Source: JAGVPT01 sp964642725
Lineage (GTDB): Bacteria; Bacteroidota; Ignavibacteria; UBA10030; UBA8401
Length of the DNA: 64,000 bases
Direction: 5' to 3'
Assembly (NCBI GenBank): GCA_964642725.1
Contig: CAZXQG010000007.1
Location: forward strand, 31,031-95,030
Below are positions 17,535-27,181 of this stretch, piece after piece; position 1 is the stretch's first letter; the number at the start of each line of letters is the position of its first letter. The position numbers and the translations under genes were made by a program. The notes below the pieces were generated by a model, which worked only from the letters and a program-made list of their open reading frames with translations, did no database searches and was not told where the DNA came from.

Positions 17535-18890
17535 TTATCGTGCGACAGCCTGCTGTGCCGGAATGGCAAGGGATAGTCGACCCGTTTGTTCTTCTGTATT
17601 GTTAACAATTCCTATGCATCCTTCCGATATTCGTTCCTGTAAAACAACTTCAGCAAGTGAATGTTCGAGCAAAGGATGGTAAGGGACAAAGACCCGAATA
17701 TAATTATCCGTATACCCTGAGAGCATATTATTCTCGATTGAGCTTTCGATCAACACTTTCCGATTCTTATGGAGCTGAGAGAGAAAAAATGCCTGTTTTT
17801 TTTGTAGGCCAAGAATCCTCAACATCTCGCTCCGTTTGTATCGAATGCGCGGTTCCACGCGTCCGCCTAATTCCAATGACGGCGTATCAGAACGCTCGGA
17901 GTACGTGAACACATGGAGATAACTCAAAGGAAGTTCATGCACAAAGTCATATGATTTTCTAAACAGGTCATCGGTTTCTCCCGGAAAACCGAGGATAACA
18001 TCCGCGCCTATTCCTGCATCCGGCGATGCTTTTCGAATCGAGTGGATAAGATTTCGATAATCCGAAGAGGTATACCGGCGGCGCATTCTTTTGAGAATCT
18101 CATCGCTTCCGCTCTGCAGCGGAATATGGAAATGATTGCAGATTTTTTTCGACGAAACCCAAAATTCGAGAAGTTCCTCGGTGAGAAGGTTCGGTTCGAC
18201 CGAGCTTATCCGGATTCTCTCCAGGCCGTCAATGGTTTCCAAGCGCTTGAGCAGTTCGACTAACGACGTGGCGACATGTTTTCCAAAGTCCCCCACATTA
18301 ACGCCGGTGAGCACAATTTCCCGGTAGCCTAGGTCTACAAGATTAACCGCTTGCAGAATGCAATCGTCAATCGACTGGCTCCTGCTTTTTCCCCTTGCTA
18401 ACGGAATTGTGCAGAAAGAGCAATTGAAATCGCATCCGTCCTGAACTTTTAAAAAAGCGCGCGTGCGCTCATCGACTCCCCCTGAGTATGCCGGCCCGAA
18501 ATCCGAGGCATTGCTGATCGGAGAAACGAAAACACGCGGCGAGTCAAATTTTTCGAATTTTCCGGAATAGTTAAAAAGGTGAAACTTCTCGCTCGCCCCC
18601 AGCACGAGGTCAACGCCGTCGATCGAAGCGATCTCTTCAGGCTGAAGCTGTGCGTAACATCCGAGGACGACGACAAATGATCCGGGGGAAATCCGGCTCG
18701 CACGGCGGACAAGCTGCCGGCATTCACGGTCAGCCCGCTCGGTAACGCTGCATGTATTGATAACACAAACATCCGACCTCTCGCCGAACGGGACAAGGGC
18801 AAACCCCCGCTCTGCAAATTGCTTTTCAAGACTTGCCGTTTCGGCGTAGTTGAGTTTACAACCCAGCGTATGGAAAGATACTTTTTTCAT
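17535..18890 (-). CDS. mtaB: tRNA t6A37 methylthiotransferase
   Basis: 451 residues. It adds a methylthio group to t6A at position 37 of tRNAs using two iron-sulfur clusters and SAM. The N-terminal cluster cysteines are C11 (LGCKLN), C47 (INTCSV) and C78 (LGCYAQ), the MtaB spacing. The radical SAM triad is C153, C157 and C160 in DGCDFNCSFC. The C-terminus is a TRAM-type RNA-binding region. The LGCKLN form, rather than MGCQMN, separates it from MiaB and RimO. It lies downstream of rpsA but a terminator separates them. Confidence 0.94.
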   Translation of the reverse strand: MKKVSFHTLGCKLNYAETASLEKQFAERGFALVPFGERSDVCVINTCSVTERADRECRQLVRRASRISPGSFVVVLGCYAQLQPEEIASIDGVDLVLGASEKFHLFNYSGKFEKFDSPRVFVSPISNASDFGPAYSGGVDERTRAFLKVQDGCDFNCSFCTIPLARGKSRSQSIDDCILQAVNLVDLGYREIVLTGVNVGDFGKHVATSLVELLKRLETIDGLERIRISSVEPNLLTEELLEFWVSSKKICNHFHIPLQSGSDEILKRMRRRYTSSDYRNLIHSIRKASPDAGIGADVILGFPGETDDLFRKSYDFVHELPLSYLHVFTYSERSDTPSLELGGRVEPRIRYKRSEMLRILGLQKKQAFFLSQLHKNRKVLIESSIENNMLSGYTDNYIRVFVPYHPLLEHSLAEVVLQERISEGCIGIVNNTEEQTGRLSLAIPAQQAVAR

Positions 18891-18910
18891 CCTCGAGCGA
18901 AGAAAATTCT

Positions 18911-18946
18911 AATATAAAAAAAGAGTCCCGGCGGCCGGGACTCTTT
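18911..18946 (-). terminator. rho-independent terminator after rpsA
   Basis: A 12-bp perfect inverted repeat AAAGAGTCCCGG / CCGGGACTCTTT (18920-18931 and 18935-18946) with a 3-base loop is followed on the minus strand by TTTTTATATT. It lies just past the rpsA stop and before mtaB. Confidence 0.93.
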
Positions 18947-18965
18947 CTGACACCATCAACGATTG

Positions 18966-20717
18966 TTAATGAAGCGATGCCTCAGCAGCGGCGGCCCGTT
19001 CATCCGGCGACGGTGCTACCGGCATTGCATCTTTCAGTGTAATCGGGGGAAGCTTATGCTTTGAAACATAATCGTCGACAAGCTTCTGTTCTTTTCCGCG
19101 CAAATATTCGACCACCGAAAGCACGATCTTCTTGCTGTCGCGGTCGAATTCAATCACGGTCAGAGGCAGCGTATCGCCCATTTGGAATGCTTCGGCGATA
19201 TTCTTGATCGAGGTTTGCGATAGCTGCGACAGCGGAACAAAACCGTCGACACCAAGCGGCAGTTCCACAATAACGCCCTTTTCAATAATGCGAACGACCT
19301 TTCCTTCGACTTCCGTGCCGACTCTGTACGACGTGGAGAACGTTTCCCATGGATTGTCGTTCAACTGTTTGTGTCCGAGCGAAATCCTGCGCTGGTCTAC
19401 GTCGACGCCGAGAATGACGACATCGATGGAATCGCCCTTCTTGACAACTTCGCCGGGATGACGAATCTTTTTCGTCCACGACAAATCGGAGATATGAATC
19501 AATCCGTCGACGCCTTGCTCCAACTCCACAAACACGCCGAAATTCGTCAGGTTTCGCACTACGCCTGTGTGCCTCGAACCGACTGGATATTTTTGAAGCA
19601 ACGACAGCCATGGATCAGGCTCGAGCTGTTTTATGCCAAGCGAGATTTTCTTGTTGTCCTTATCGAGCGAGAGGATGATCGCATCGATCATTTGCCCCAT
19701 GGAAACAATTTGAGAGGGATGCTTGACATGCTGTGTCCAGCTCATCTCCGAGATATGAATCAATCCTTCAATGCCCTTTTCAATTTCAATGAATGCTCCG
19801 TAATCCGTGAGCGATACGACTTTTCCGTTGACTTTCGTGCCGACCGGATATTTGTTTTGGATGTTTTCCCACGGATGCGGCTGAAGCTGCTTGTATCCGA
19901 GTGAAATCCGTTTCTTTTCTTCGTCGAAATCCAGCACGACGACGTTAATGGTCTGGTCGAGCTTCACAATTTCTGAAGGATGGTTGACGCGGCCCCACGA
20001 CAAGTCGGTAATGTGGACAAGCCCGTCAACACCGCCAAGATCGATGAAGACGCCGAAGTCGGAAATCGCTTTGACGGAACCTTCGAGAATTTGCCCTTTC
20101 TCCAGGCTGCTAAGGATGGCTTTGCGCTGGTCCGCCATTTCTTCCTCGACGAGGATTTTATGGCTGACGACGACATTCTCCGACGGGTGATTTATTTTCA
20201 CGACGCGGAAATCCATTTCCCTTCCGATCAACGCATCAAAATCGCGGATAGGGCGAACGTCGATTTGCGAGCCGGGGAGAAAAGCATCGATTCCCATTAG
20301 ATCGACAACGATACCGCCTTTAATCCGGCGCAGGCAGCGCCCTTTAAGAACTTCGCCGCTTTCGAATGAACGCGTGACTCGTTCCCAGATGCGCATGAAG
20401 TCCGCGCGTTTTCGTGAGAGCACAAGTTGTCCGTCCTTGTCCTCGATACTTTCGAGGAAGACTTCAACTTCGTCACCGATCTTTACATCGCTAATGTGCG
20501 GAAATTCATTTATCGGAACGGTTCCTTCGGATTTAAAGCCGATATCAAGAGACACCTCATTGTCTCCGATATGAACGACCCGGCCTTTAACGATTTCGCC
20601 TTGCGAAATCTTGCCGAGAGTCTTTTCGTATATGGCTGCTAATTCCTTGAACTCCGACTCCGAGTATCCCTTTTCTTCTTCGAATACGGGCGGCGCTGCG
20701 TTTATTCCTTTAGACAT
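18966..20717 (-). CDS. rpsA: 30S ribosomal protein S1
   Basis: 583 residues, slightly longer than E. coli S1 (557). It carries six S1/OB-fold RNA-binding repeats; the later ones are highly alike, with repeated phrases such as GLIHISEMSW, GLIHISDLSW and RISLGYKQL / ISLGIKQLEPDPW. The first two are more divergent, as in other S1 proteins. It helps mRNA binding on the small subunit. The ATG at 20717 has AAGGAG about 8 bases upstream. It is followed by a strong terminator; cmk and ispH lie upstream on the same strand, an order common in many bacteria (cmk, ispH, rpsA). Confidence 0.97.
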   Translation of the reverse strand: MSKGINAAPPVFEEEKGYSESEFKELAAIYEKTLGKISQGEIVKGRVVHIGDNEVSLDIGFKSEGTVPINEFPHISDVKIGDEVEVFLESIEDKDGQLVLSRKRADFMRIWERVTRSFESGEVLKGRCLRRIKGGIVVDLMGIDAFLPGSQIDVRPIRDFDALIGREMDFRVVKINHPSENVVVSHKILVEEEMADQRKAILSSLEKGQILEGSVKAISDFGVFIDLGGVDGLVHITDLSWGRVNHPSEIVKLDQTINVVVLDFDEEKKRISLGYKQLQPHPWENIQNKYPVGTKVNGKVVSLTDYGAFIEIEKGIEGLIHISEMSWTQHVKHPSQIVSMGQMIDAIILSLDKDNKKISLGIKQLEPDPWLSLLQKYPVGSRHTGVVRNLTNFGVFVELEQGVDGLIHISDLSWTKKIRHPGEVVKKGDSIDVVILGVDVDQRRISLGHKQLNDNPWETFSTSYRVGTEVEGKVVRIIEKGVIVELPLGVDGFVPLSQLSQTSIKNIAEAFQMGDTLPLTVIEFDRDSKKIVLSVVEYLRGKEQKLVDDYVSKHKLPPITLKDAMPVAPSPDERAAAAEASLH

Positions 20718-20857
20718 TACATCTCCTTTAAATCCTCACTGCTGAGAACTGCTTGACGCTACCTTTTGCTCCGAACGGTCATCACATTCGTTTCAAAAGA
20801 TACCGACAAGAACCTTGATTAAGTGAATGAAAATAGTAGTTATGATGACTTTACAAT

Positions 20858-21748
20858 TCACGCCGTTACAGAAACCATTGCTTCAATCGAAACCTTTATC
20901 CGCTCCATCAACCATTGAGGTGTGGACGTCGCACCGCTGACCCCGACTGTCTCTGCCCCCGAAAACCATTCGGGCTGCAATTCTCTCTCGTCTTCGATAA
21001 AAAATGTTTTCGGGTTCTCTTCTCTTGCAATCTCGTACAAGACCTTTCCGTTTGAACTTTTTCTTCCCGCAACAAAAACCATGACATCGTTTGCTCGGGA
21101 AAATTCGCGCAGTTTCTTGTCACGGCCGGAGACTTGTCCGCAGATCGTGTCTTTTGCATGGAAGTCGATTGCCATCTCCTCAAACGTTCCGACCTCGAAC
21201 TCAGCCTTGATGCGGGACTTAATCTCATCCCGAATGAGATAAAACGTCGCCTTGTCCATCGTCGTTTGAGAAAATAGGACTGTTTTTTGGGTCAGGTCGA
21301 GTTTGCCGACTTCTTCAGTCGATTTGATGACAATCGCCGTTCCGTTGGTATGGCCGACGAGCCCGATCACTTCCGCATGGTCTTTCTTCCCGAAGATAGC
21401 AATCTGGTAACCCTTATCGTAAAATTTTCGAATGCGTTCCTGGACTTTTGTCACCACCGGGCATGTCGCGTCGATCAGTTCTATGCCGAGTTCTTTCGCC
21501 CGGCGAAATGTCTCGGGAGGTTCTCCGTGCGCCCGAATAAGAACTTTCGCATCCTTAACATCTTTCAACTCCGCAAGAGTTATCGTTGCGAGGCCTTCCT
21601 CCTCCAGCCGCTCAATCTCAATCGGGTTGTGAATAATATCTCCCAACGAATAAAGTTTCTTTGATTCGCGCAGTTCCTGTTCTGCTATGTCGATGGTACG
21701 AACGACTCCCCAGCAAAAACCCGAGTTTTGATCCACTGTAACCTTCAA
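20858..21748 (-). CDS. ispH: 4-hydroxy-3-methylbut-2-enyl diphosphate reductase
   Basis: 296 residues. It makes IPP and DMAPP in the last step of the MEP isoprenoid pathway. The three [4Fe-4S] ligands are C12 (SGFCWGV), C96 (DATCPVV) and C203 (DTICGQV). Substrate-binding residues are also visible: H40, H74 (RAHGEP), H124 (KKDHAEV) and QTTMDK. The start codon is TTG, overlapping the cmk stop (TTGA), so translation is coupled to cmk. This also indicates that isoprenoids come from the MEP pathway in this organism. Confidence 0.97.
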   Translation of the reverse strand: MKVTVDQNSGFCWGVVRTIDIAEQELRESKKLYSLGDIIHNPIEIERLEEEGLATITLAELKDVKDAKVLIRAHGEPPETFRRAKELGIELIDATCPVVTKVQERIRKFYDKGYQIAIFGKKDHAEVIGLVGHTNGTAIVIKSTEEVGKLDLTQKTVLFSQTTMDKATFYLIRDEIKSRIKAEFEVGTFEEMAIDFHAKDTICGQVSGRDKKLREFSRANDVMVFVAGRKSSNGKVLYEIAREENPKTFFIEDERELQPEWFSGAETVGVSGATSTPQWLMERIKVSIEAMVSVTA

Positions 21749-22425
21749 AGCAATTTCTCCTTGGCCTTCTTCACGATAAATTCCACTTGCTCTTGAATTG
21801 TCAGAGTCGTTGTGTCGAGGATAATCGCGTCGTCGGCTTTCGTTAACGGGCTGATTGACCGATTCGTGTCTTTCTTGTCCCGTTCTGCGATTTCCCGCTC
21901 CAGCTCGTCGACTGTTGTTGCAATTCCTTTTGCCGCCAATTCCTTACTGCGACGTTCGGCACGCTCACGAGGATGTGCCAGCATAAAAATCTTAATATCC
22001 GCCTGCGGAAAAACAATGCTGCCGATATCTCTTCCCTCCAGCACTATCCCGCCCTTCTTTCCCATCTCCCGCTGTTCCTGCACCATGAGCCGGCGAACTT
22101 CAGGTACCATACTCACGGCGCTTGCGGCGTTTGTCACATTCGGTGTTCTTATCTTATCGGTGACATCAACGCCATCTAATTCGACCCTGGAAGCACCGTC
22201 GTTAGGTATTAATCGGATCGTCGTCGAGCGGGCCAACGTCGTTATCGTCCGCGTATCGTGGACGTCGATTCCCGCTTCAATAACCTTTAGCGTCATTGCC
22301 CGGTACATCGCTCCTGTATCAACGTGCAAATATCCGAGCCGCGATGCGACAAGTTTTGCCGTCGTGCTCTTACCGGAGGCCGCCGGTCCGTCAATGGCAA
22401 TGATGAGTCGCTTCAAAATGCTCAA
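21745..22425 (-). CDS. cmk: cytidylate kinase
   Basis: About 226 residues. It phosphorylates CMP and dCMP. The P-loop is GPAASGKST near residue 13; LHVDTGAMYRAMT, VVLEGRDIGSIVFPQA-like ILEGRDIGSIVFPQADIK and RDKKDTNRSISPL are family marks. Both plausible starts are TTG: 22425, and 22416, which gives the more usual MKRLIIAIDGP. It is the first gene of cmk-ispH, overlapping ispH, with rpsA beyond. Confidence 0.96.
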   Translation of the reverse strand: MSILKRLIIAIDGPAASGKSTTAKLVASRLGYLHVDTGAMYRAMTLKVIEAGIDVHDTRTITTLARSTTIRLIPNDGASRVELDGVDVTDKIRTPNVTNAASAVSMVPEVRRLMVQEQREMGKKGGIVLEGRDIGSIVFPQADIKIFMLAHPRERAERRSKELAAKGIATTVDELEREIAERDKKDTNRSISPLTKADDAIILDTTTLTIQEQVEFIVKKAKEKLL

Positions 22426-22543
22426 ATTTTTATTCGAGTATAAAATATACCTATTTTCTAAAAAGGAGGCAACTTATTTTTGACGTGAAATCGTTGAAAA
22501 ACTGCTTGATTCAAGAGCGTTTCACATCTACTTTCTTATTACT

Positions 22544-23083
22544 ATGAGAAAACTAACGCATCAAGAAATTTCTTCAAAAAGAACATCCCTGGACGAGATA
22601 CCCACCCGTCCGCGACTGCCACTGTATGCATTGGTGGATAACGTCCGGAGCTTGTATAACGTCGGGTCGATATTCCGAAGCTCAGACGGAGCTTTGATTA
22701 CAAAGCTTTTTCTCGCCGGTTTCACTCCTCACCCGCCGAGAAAAGAAATCGACAAGACGGCTCTCGGAGCCGCAAAAACCGTCCCTTGGGAATACTATAA
22801 AGACCCGATGGAAATTCTTGAATGGCTGAAAAGAAGCAATATAAAGATCTGTGTTCTCGAATTGACGAATGAAAGCAAGCCTTATTACGAGCTGAAGAAG
22901 GAGAATTTTCCTTTGTGCATTGTCGTGGGGAACGAGATTACCGGGGTTTCGAAGGAGATTATTCAGGAGGCTGATATGGCAATTGAAATTCCCATGTTAG
23001 GAAATAAACAATCGCTCAACGTCGCGGTAGCGTACGGAATTGTTGTCTACGATTGTGTCCGCATCCTCGCTCCTTCTCGGTAA
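22544..23083 (+). CDS. TrmH/SpoU family RNA 2'-O-methyltransferase
   Basis: 179 residues with the SPOUT trefoil-knot motifs: VDNVRSLYNVGSIFRSSDG (motif 1), CIVVGNEITGVS (motif 2) and IPMLGNKQSLNVAVAYGI (motif 3), which form the SAM site. It lacks the N-terminal L30e-like domain found in RlmB. The short length fits small tRNA- or rRNA-modifying members such as TrmH/TrmL relatives; the target cannot be assigned. It is transcribed alone, divergent from cmk and convergent with the AlbA_2 gene. Confidence 0.9.
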   Translation: MRKLTHQEISSKRTSLDEIPTRPRLPLYALVDNVRSLYNVGSIFRSSDGALITKLFLAGFTPHPPRKEIDKTALGAAKTVPWEYYKDPMEILEWLKRSNIKICVLELTNESKPYYELKKENFPLCIVVGNEITGVSKEIIQEADMAIEIPMLGNKQSLNVAVAYGIVVYDCVRILAPSR

Positions 23084-23085
23084 TC

Positions 23086-23727
23086 TCACCCCAGCGTAAA
23101 GAAATCCGTCTTCTCCAGCGTGTGAATCCGCACGACACCAGCCCTCACCAAGGTTGTCAATATCCGCGACGCCCTGCGTTCCGAAACATTGATGAGGTGT
23201 GCGTACTCTTTCACGGCAATGCGTTCGTGCGTTTCTAAATATTCGAACAATCGTTTTTCATTCCCGCCGATCGAAATTTTTAACGGAGGTCTGTCCGGAC
23301 GTTCATCTCTCAGGACCTTGATGACTTCTCTGCTTGCGAGGACGGTCTTGTCGTTCACCCGGATAAACACTTTGATTTCTTCTCCGTCATCGCTGCTCAG
23401 AAAATAATGGGGCTTGTCGTCGCTCTCGTCGACGGACGCCGCGATGACATCCTTGCTGTTAAACGGAACGATAGCGATGCTTGGTGCTATCGGCGGGTCG
23501 CAAAAATGATTCCCGGCGACTTCAATAAGGTCGAGCTCAGTCTTCTCACTTTCCACCCCGACGATCGAACCGTCGTCGTCAACTCCGAAAAGGATGGTGC
23601 CGCCTTTCGTATTCGCGAACGCAATGAGAGCACGGGCAATTTTTTCAGCCGATGAAATCTTACGTTTGAATTCGACTTGGGAGCCTTCGCCGCCGTCGAT
23701 CAATTCCTTGATATCACTCGCTTGCAT
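23086..23727 (-). CDS. AlbA_2 (Schlafen-like) DNA-binding domain protein
   Basis: 213 residues. The N-terminal AlbA_2 domain shows EGSQVEFKRKI, then ARALIAFANTKGGTILFGVDDDGSIVGV, a classic pattern of this family. The C-terminal part has a winged-helix-like stretch (RIAVKEYAHLINVSERRASRILTTLVRAGVVRIH). Such proteins are usually called ATP-binding or transcription-related but their real role is unclear. Its ATG directly follows the mtgA stop (TAAATG), so it is the last gene of the relA-ruvX-mtgA run. Confidence 0.88.
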   Translation of the reverse strand: MQASDIKELIDGGEGSQVEFKRKISSAEKIARALIAFANTKGGTILFGVDDDGSIVGVESEKTELDLIEVAGNHFCDPPIAPSIAIVPFNSKDVIAASVDESDDKPHYFLSSDDGEEIKVFIRVNDKTVLASREVIKVLRDERPDRPPLKISIGGNEKRLFEYLETHERIAVKEYAHLINVSERRASRILTTLVRAGVVRIHTLEKTDFFTLG

Positions 23728-24477
23728 TTAATATCCTCGCGCGGTCATTCGTTCGAGTATAAGAGATGCCCGTTTATCAATATACGGGGATGATTGGTTT
23801 GGCTGATGGCGAAGCGGGCTCGGAATAACCGCAGCCAGGCGCGCAGCTTCTTCACGTGTAACCGCCGACGCAGATTTGCCGAAGTATTTTCTTGCAGCCG
23901 CTTCTGCGCCAAAAACACCGTTGCCCCATTCAATAACGTTCAAGTAAATTTCCAAAATCCTTTCTTTGGAAAGCATTCTTTCCATCCTGAGAGTAATGAC
24001 AAGTTCTTTAAACTTGCGCAGCGGATCTTTTGAAGTGGACAAAAACAGATTCTTCGCGAGCTGCTGGGAAATCGTGCTTGCGCCGCGGGCAGCCTTTCCT
24101 TCTTCGAGATTTTTTTCAATCGACTCTTCCACTTCAAACCAATCAACACCGCCGTTTTCATAAAAAGTTCCGTCTTCGGAAACGATAACAGCGTGAGTGA
24201 GATACGGAGAGATCCGGTGGAGCGGTACCCAAACTTGTTGTTCATGAAACGGCCTTCCTGCTTCCGCTGCCTCTCGTTCTCGCTGCTGCATCAAAGCAGT
24301 TTGCCGAGGGTTCACTCTTTCAAGCTCCTGCAATCGAATATTAGGAAGTGAAAGATATTCAAACGAGAGCAACAGGCATCCGCAGTACACAAGAGCGCGC
24401 GCCTTATGCCGGCGAGACCAGTCGACAATCGAATCAATTTTATGTCTGAGGAGCGGACGAATTGCCGTAAGTTTCAC
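23728..24477 (-). CDS. mtgA: monofunctional peptidoglycan glycosyltransferase
   Basis: 249 residues, normal for the monofunctional GT51 enzymes that polymerise lipid II into glycan strands. One N-terminal membrane helix (ARALVYCGCLLLSFEYL) is followed by the GT51 motifs: AVIVSEDGTFYENGGVDW with the catalytic Glu, GASTISQQLAKNLFLS, KFKELVITLRMERMLSKERILEIYLN and EAARLAAVIPSP. The start is a GTG 15 bases after the ruvX stop. No transpeptidase domain is present. Confidence 0.94.
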   Translation of the reverse strand: MKLTAIRPLLRHKIDSIVDWSRRHKARALVYCGCLLLSFEYLSLPNIRLQELERVNPRQTALMQQREREAAEAGRPFHEQQVWVPLHRISPYLTHAVIVSEDGTFYENGGVDWFEVEESIEKNLEEGKAARGASTISQQLAKNLFLSTSKDPLRKFKELVITLRMERMLSKERILEIYLNVIEWGNGVFGAEAAARKYFGKSASAVTREEAARLAAVIPSPLRHQPNQSSPYIDKRASLILERMTARGY

Positions 24478-24492
24478 TCTCCAATGGTCCTC

Positions 24493-24927
24493 TCAGCATC
24501 CGATAGAATGTTTTGTCTGATCGAGAAAACTTTGCAAAATCAGCGCCGAAGCCATAGCATCAACTTTTCCCTTGTCGGTCCGGCGCTGTTTCTTGGTCGT
24601 CCCCATTTGAATTAACGTTTGTTTTGCAATACGCGAGGTGAATCGCTCATCCAAGGTTACAACCTCAACGCTGAGTTGTTCTTTCAGCCGGCTGATAAAC
24701 CTGTCAACTTCTTCTGCTTTGATTCCCTTCTCACCTTTGAGCGTGTACGGCATTCCAACGACAACGAGGCCGACGTCATATTGGCGTGCGATTTCAGCTA
24801 CTGTATCGAGAATTCCTGCATTGTTAGTGAACGCTCCGATGCTCTGCGCAATAATCCGGAGAGGGTCGCTTACTGCGACGCCGATGCGCACGGTCCCAAA
24901 ATCGATTCCTAAAATCCTCTTATCCAT
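24493..24927 (-). CDS. ruvX: Holliday junction resolvase-like RuvX/YqgF
   Basis: 144 residues from the ATG at 24927, which has GAGGAAA just upstream and gives MDKRILGIDFGTVRIGVAVSD, the standard RNase H-fold start. VVGMPYTLKGEKG and DERFTSRIA are also typical; the acidic residues in GIDFG and DERFTS are the catalytic ones. In E. coli the homologue acts in 16S rRNA 5' processing and was first described as a putative resolvase. It overlaps the end of the relA/spoT gene by 8 bases. Confidence 0.94.
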   Translation of the reverse strand: MDKRILGIDFGTVRIGVAVSDPLRIIAQSIGAFTNNAGILDTVAEIARQYDVGLVVVGMPYTLKGEKGIKAEEVDRFISRLKEQLSVEVVTLDERFTSRIAKQTLIQMGTTKKQRRTDKGKVDAMASALILQSFLDQTKHSIGC

Positions 24928-27115
24928 TTGTTTCCTCAAACCGCTCAACTTTAGTAATTCCCTTCAGCCGTCTTAACCGTTCGACAATTCCGGTGAGATG
25001 CTCGGTGTTTTTCACGTATAAAATAAACTGCCCATCGAAAAGGGAGTCCTTTGTCGCAATATTTACGCTGCGGATATTGGTATTGTTATATGTTGAAATT
25101 GCATGAGTAATTTCGTTGAGCAAACCGGAGCGGTCCTGGCCGGAGAGTTTGACGCCGACGATAAAGTCGGCATCGTCCGTCGGGGGCCAGGAGACTTCGA
25201 CGATTCTTTCTTCATCGTTCAACCGCATCGAAGCAACGTTCCTGCAGTTCTTGCGGTGGATCTTCAGTCCTTCGCCTGTTGTAATGAAACCCACAATCTC
25301 GTCTCCGGGAATAGGGTTGCAGCATTTGGCGTAATTATGCATGAAGTTGTCATGAGTGCCGAAAAGAGATATCCCGCTTGTGATGCTTCGCGCGCTTTTC
25401 ACAAACCGGTTGAAAAGCACCGATGCTCCGTTCTCTCCTTTTTGGTCCTGTTCGCCCGCCGGACGCTTAGTTTTTTCAATCAGCAAACCAATCATCGCGT
25501 CCGGGTCGATTGTCTGGCTGGTGATGCCGAGATAAAAGTCCTGAGTATTATTTATTCTCTGAAGATGGACAAATTTCGCCAGTTCGTCGTCATTAATATG
25601 AAGCTTTGCTTTCTTGATTTTTTTATCCCAAAGTTCTTTTCCCTCTTCGATGTGTTTCCGCTCTTCTTCTTTGATCCAGTGGCGAACTGCCGATTTCGCT
25701 TTATGCGTGACCGCAAATTTCTCCCAATCGGCATTCGGCGTCTGTTTTTTCGACGTGATGATTTCGACTTGATCTCCGCTCTGGAGAATCGTGTTCAGTG
25801 GAACAATCCGTCCGTTCACTTTCGCGCCGATCGTGTGAGAACCCACGTTTGAGTGAATCTCAAACCCAAAATCGATCGGTGTCGCCCCTTTCGGCAGAAT
25901 TTTCAGATCGCCTTTTGGCGTGAAAACATAGATCTCGTCTTGATACAAATTCAGTTTGAAACTCTCCATGAGCTCTTTCGGAGTTTCATCCGTACGCTGG
26001 TCGAAAATCTCGCGCACCCAGTTTACCCAGTTCTCCAGTTCTTTATCGAGTGTTCCGACATTTTCTTTGTACATCCAGTGGGCTGCAACGCCACGTTCGG
26101 CGATCTCATGCATCGACTTCGTTCGAATCTGAACTTCGACCATCTTTCCCTCGGGTCCAATCACCGTCGTGTGCAGCGATTGATAGCCGTTCTTTTTAGG
26201 GATGGAGATATAGTTTTTGAACCTTTCGGCAACCGGCTTGTAAATTTCCGAAACGATTCCGTACACGGAAAAGCATTTATTATCGTCGGTAGTATCAAGA
26301 ACGATTCGCACTGCGAACATGTCGTAAATCTCGTCCAGCGGCTTATTCCGCTTCATCATTTTGTTGTAGATGCTGTACAAGTGTTTCGGGCGCCCCTCGA
26401 TCGTAAAAGCATAGTCTCCATCTTTCAAATGACTTTCGATCGGCACGGTAAACTTTCGGATATAGTGCTCGCGTTCGCGGCGTTTTGCCTTGATCGCATG
26501 GACAATCTCTTCGTATTCTTTCCGATGAAGATGCTTGAACGCCAGGTCTTCGAGTTCCCATTTGATTTTTGCAAGCCCGAAACGGTGGGCAAAGGGGGCA
26601 TAAATATCCAGCGTTTCTTTCGCCAAGCGCTGCTGTTTTTCCAGAGGAAGATATTCAAGCGTGCGCATGTTGTGAAGCCTGTCGGCAAACTTCACGATCA
26701 TCACACGGATGTCGTTGACCATGGAAAGAAGAAGTTTCCGGTAGCTTTCCGCCTGGGTAATTTCATGACTGCGGAAGATATCGGTGATCTTTGTCGTTCC
26801 GTCGACAATGTCGGCTATCGTGTCGCCGAATTCTTCACGGATGTCTTTAATGCTGAACTCAGTATCCTCGGCGACGTCGTGCAGCAACGCGCATGCAACC
26901 GAGACATCGTCGAGTGCGATTTCTTTTGCAACGACGGTGGCAACCTCGTACGGATGATAAAAGTATGGTTCTCCTGAAGCGCGGATGTCATGCTTGTGCG
27001 CTTCAAGACTTAACTCGAACGCCCGCGTAATTAAATCTTCATTGACCGACCGAAGATTCTTTCGGCAGATGGCAAGCAGATCGTCGAGTTTCTTTTTGTA
27101 TTTTGCCTGAACCAT
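24920..27115 (-). CDS. bifunctional (p)ppGpp synthetase/hydrolase
   Basis: 731 residues. Domains in order: HD hydrolase with intact metal ligands (H54, H79-D80 in ALLHDVAEDT, and Asp in KFADRLHNMRTL); RelA/SpoT synthetase with YDMFAVRIV and NGYQSLHTTV; TGS domain (YVFTPKGDLKILPKGATPIDF); a helical/zinc-finger region with CCNPIPGDEIVGFITTGEG; and a C-terminal ACT domain. The intact HD box and synthetase make it a Rel/SpoT-type enzyme able to make and destroy the alarmone. It heads the run with ruvX, mtgA and the AlbA_2 gene. Confidence 0.96.
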   Translation of the reverse strand: MVQAKYKKKLDDLLAICRKNLRSVNEDLITRAFELSLEAHKHDIRASGEPYFYHPYEVATVVAKEIALDDVSVACALLHDVAEDTEFSIKDIREEFGDTIADIVDGTTKITDIFRSHEITQAESYRKLLLSMVNDIRVMIVKFADRLHNMRTLEYLPLEKQQRLAKETLDIYAPFAHRFGLAKIKWELEDLAFKHLHRKEYEEIVHAIKAKRREREHYIRKFTVPIESHLKDGDYAFTIEGRPKHLYSIYNKMMKRNKPLDEIYDMFAVRIVLDTTDDNKCFSVYGIVSEIYKPVAERFKNYISIPKKNGYQSLHTTVIGPEGKMVEVQIRTKSMHEIAERGVAAHWMYKENVGTLDKELENWVNWVREIFDQRTDETPKELMESFKLNLYQDEIYVFTPKGDLKILPKGATPIDFGFEIHSNVGSHTIGAKVNGRIVPLNTILQSGDQVEIITSKKQTPNADWEKFAVTHKAKSAVRHWIKEEERKHIEEGKELWDKKIKKAKLHINDDELAKFVHLQRINNTQDFYLGITSQTIDPDAMIGLLIEKTKRPAGEQDQKGENGASVLFNRFVKSARSITSGISLFGTHDNFMHNYAKCCNPIPGDEIVGFITTGEGLKIHRKNCRNVASMRLNDEERIVEVSWPPTDDADFIVGVKLSGQDRSGLLNEITHAISTYNNTNIRSVNIATKDSLFDGQFILYVKNTEHLTGIVERLRRLKGITKVERFEETNG

Positions 27116-27181
27116 GCGGTGTTGCGGCTTATACTGTTGTCGGAGATTAGAAATTCAGCATCTTTGCTACTGCAAGTGAAT

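Noticed and set aside
25853..26977. Plus-strand frame of 374 codons
   Set aside because: It lies wholly opposite the relA/spoT gene, whose domains are intact; the antisense product has no recognisable motif.
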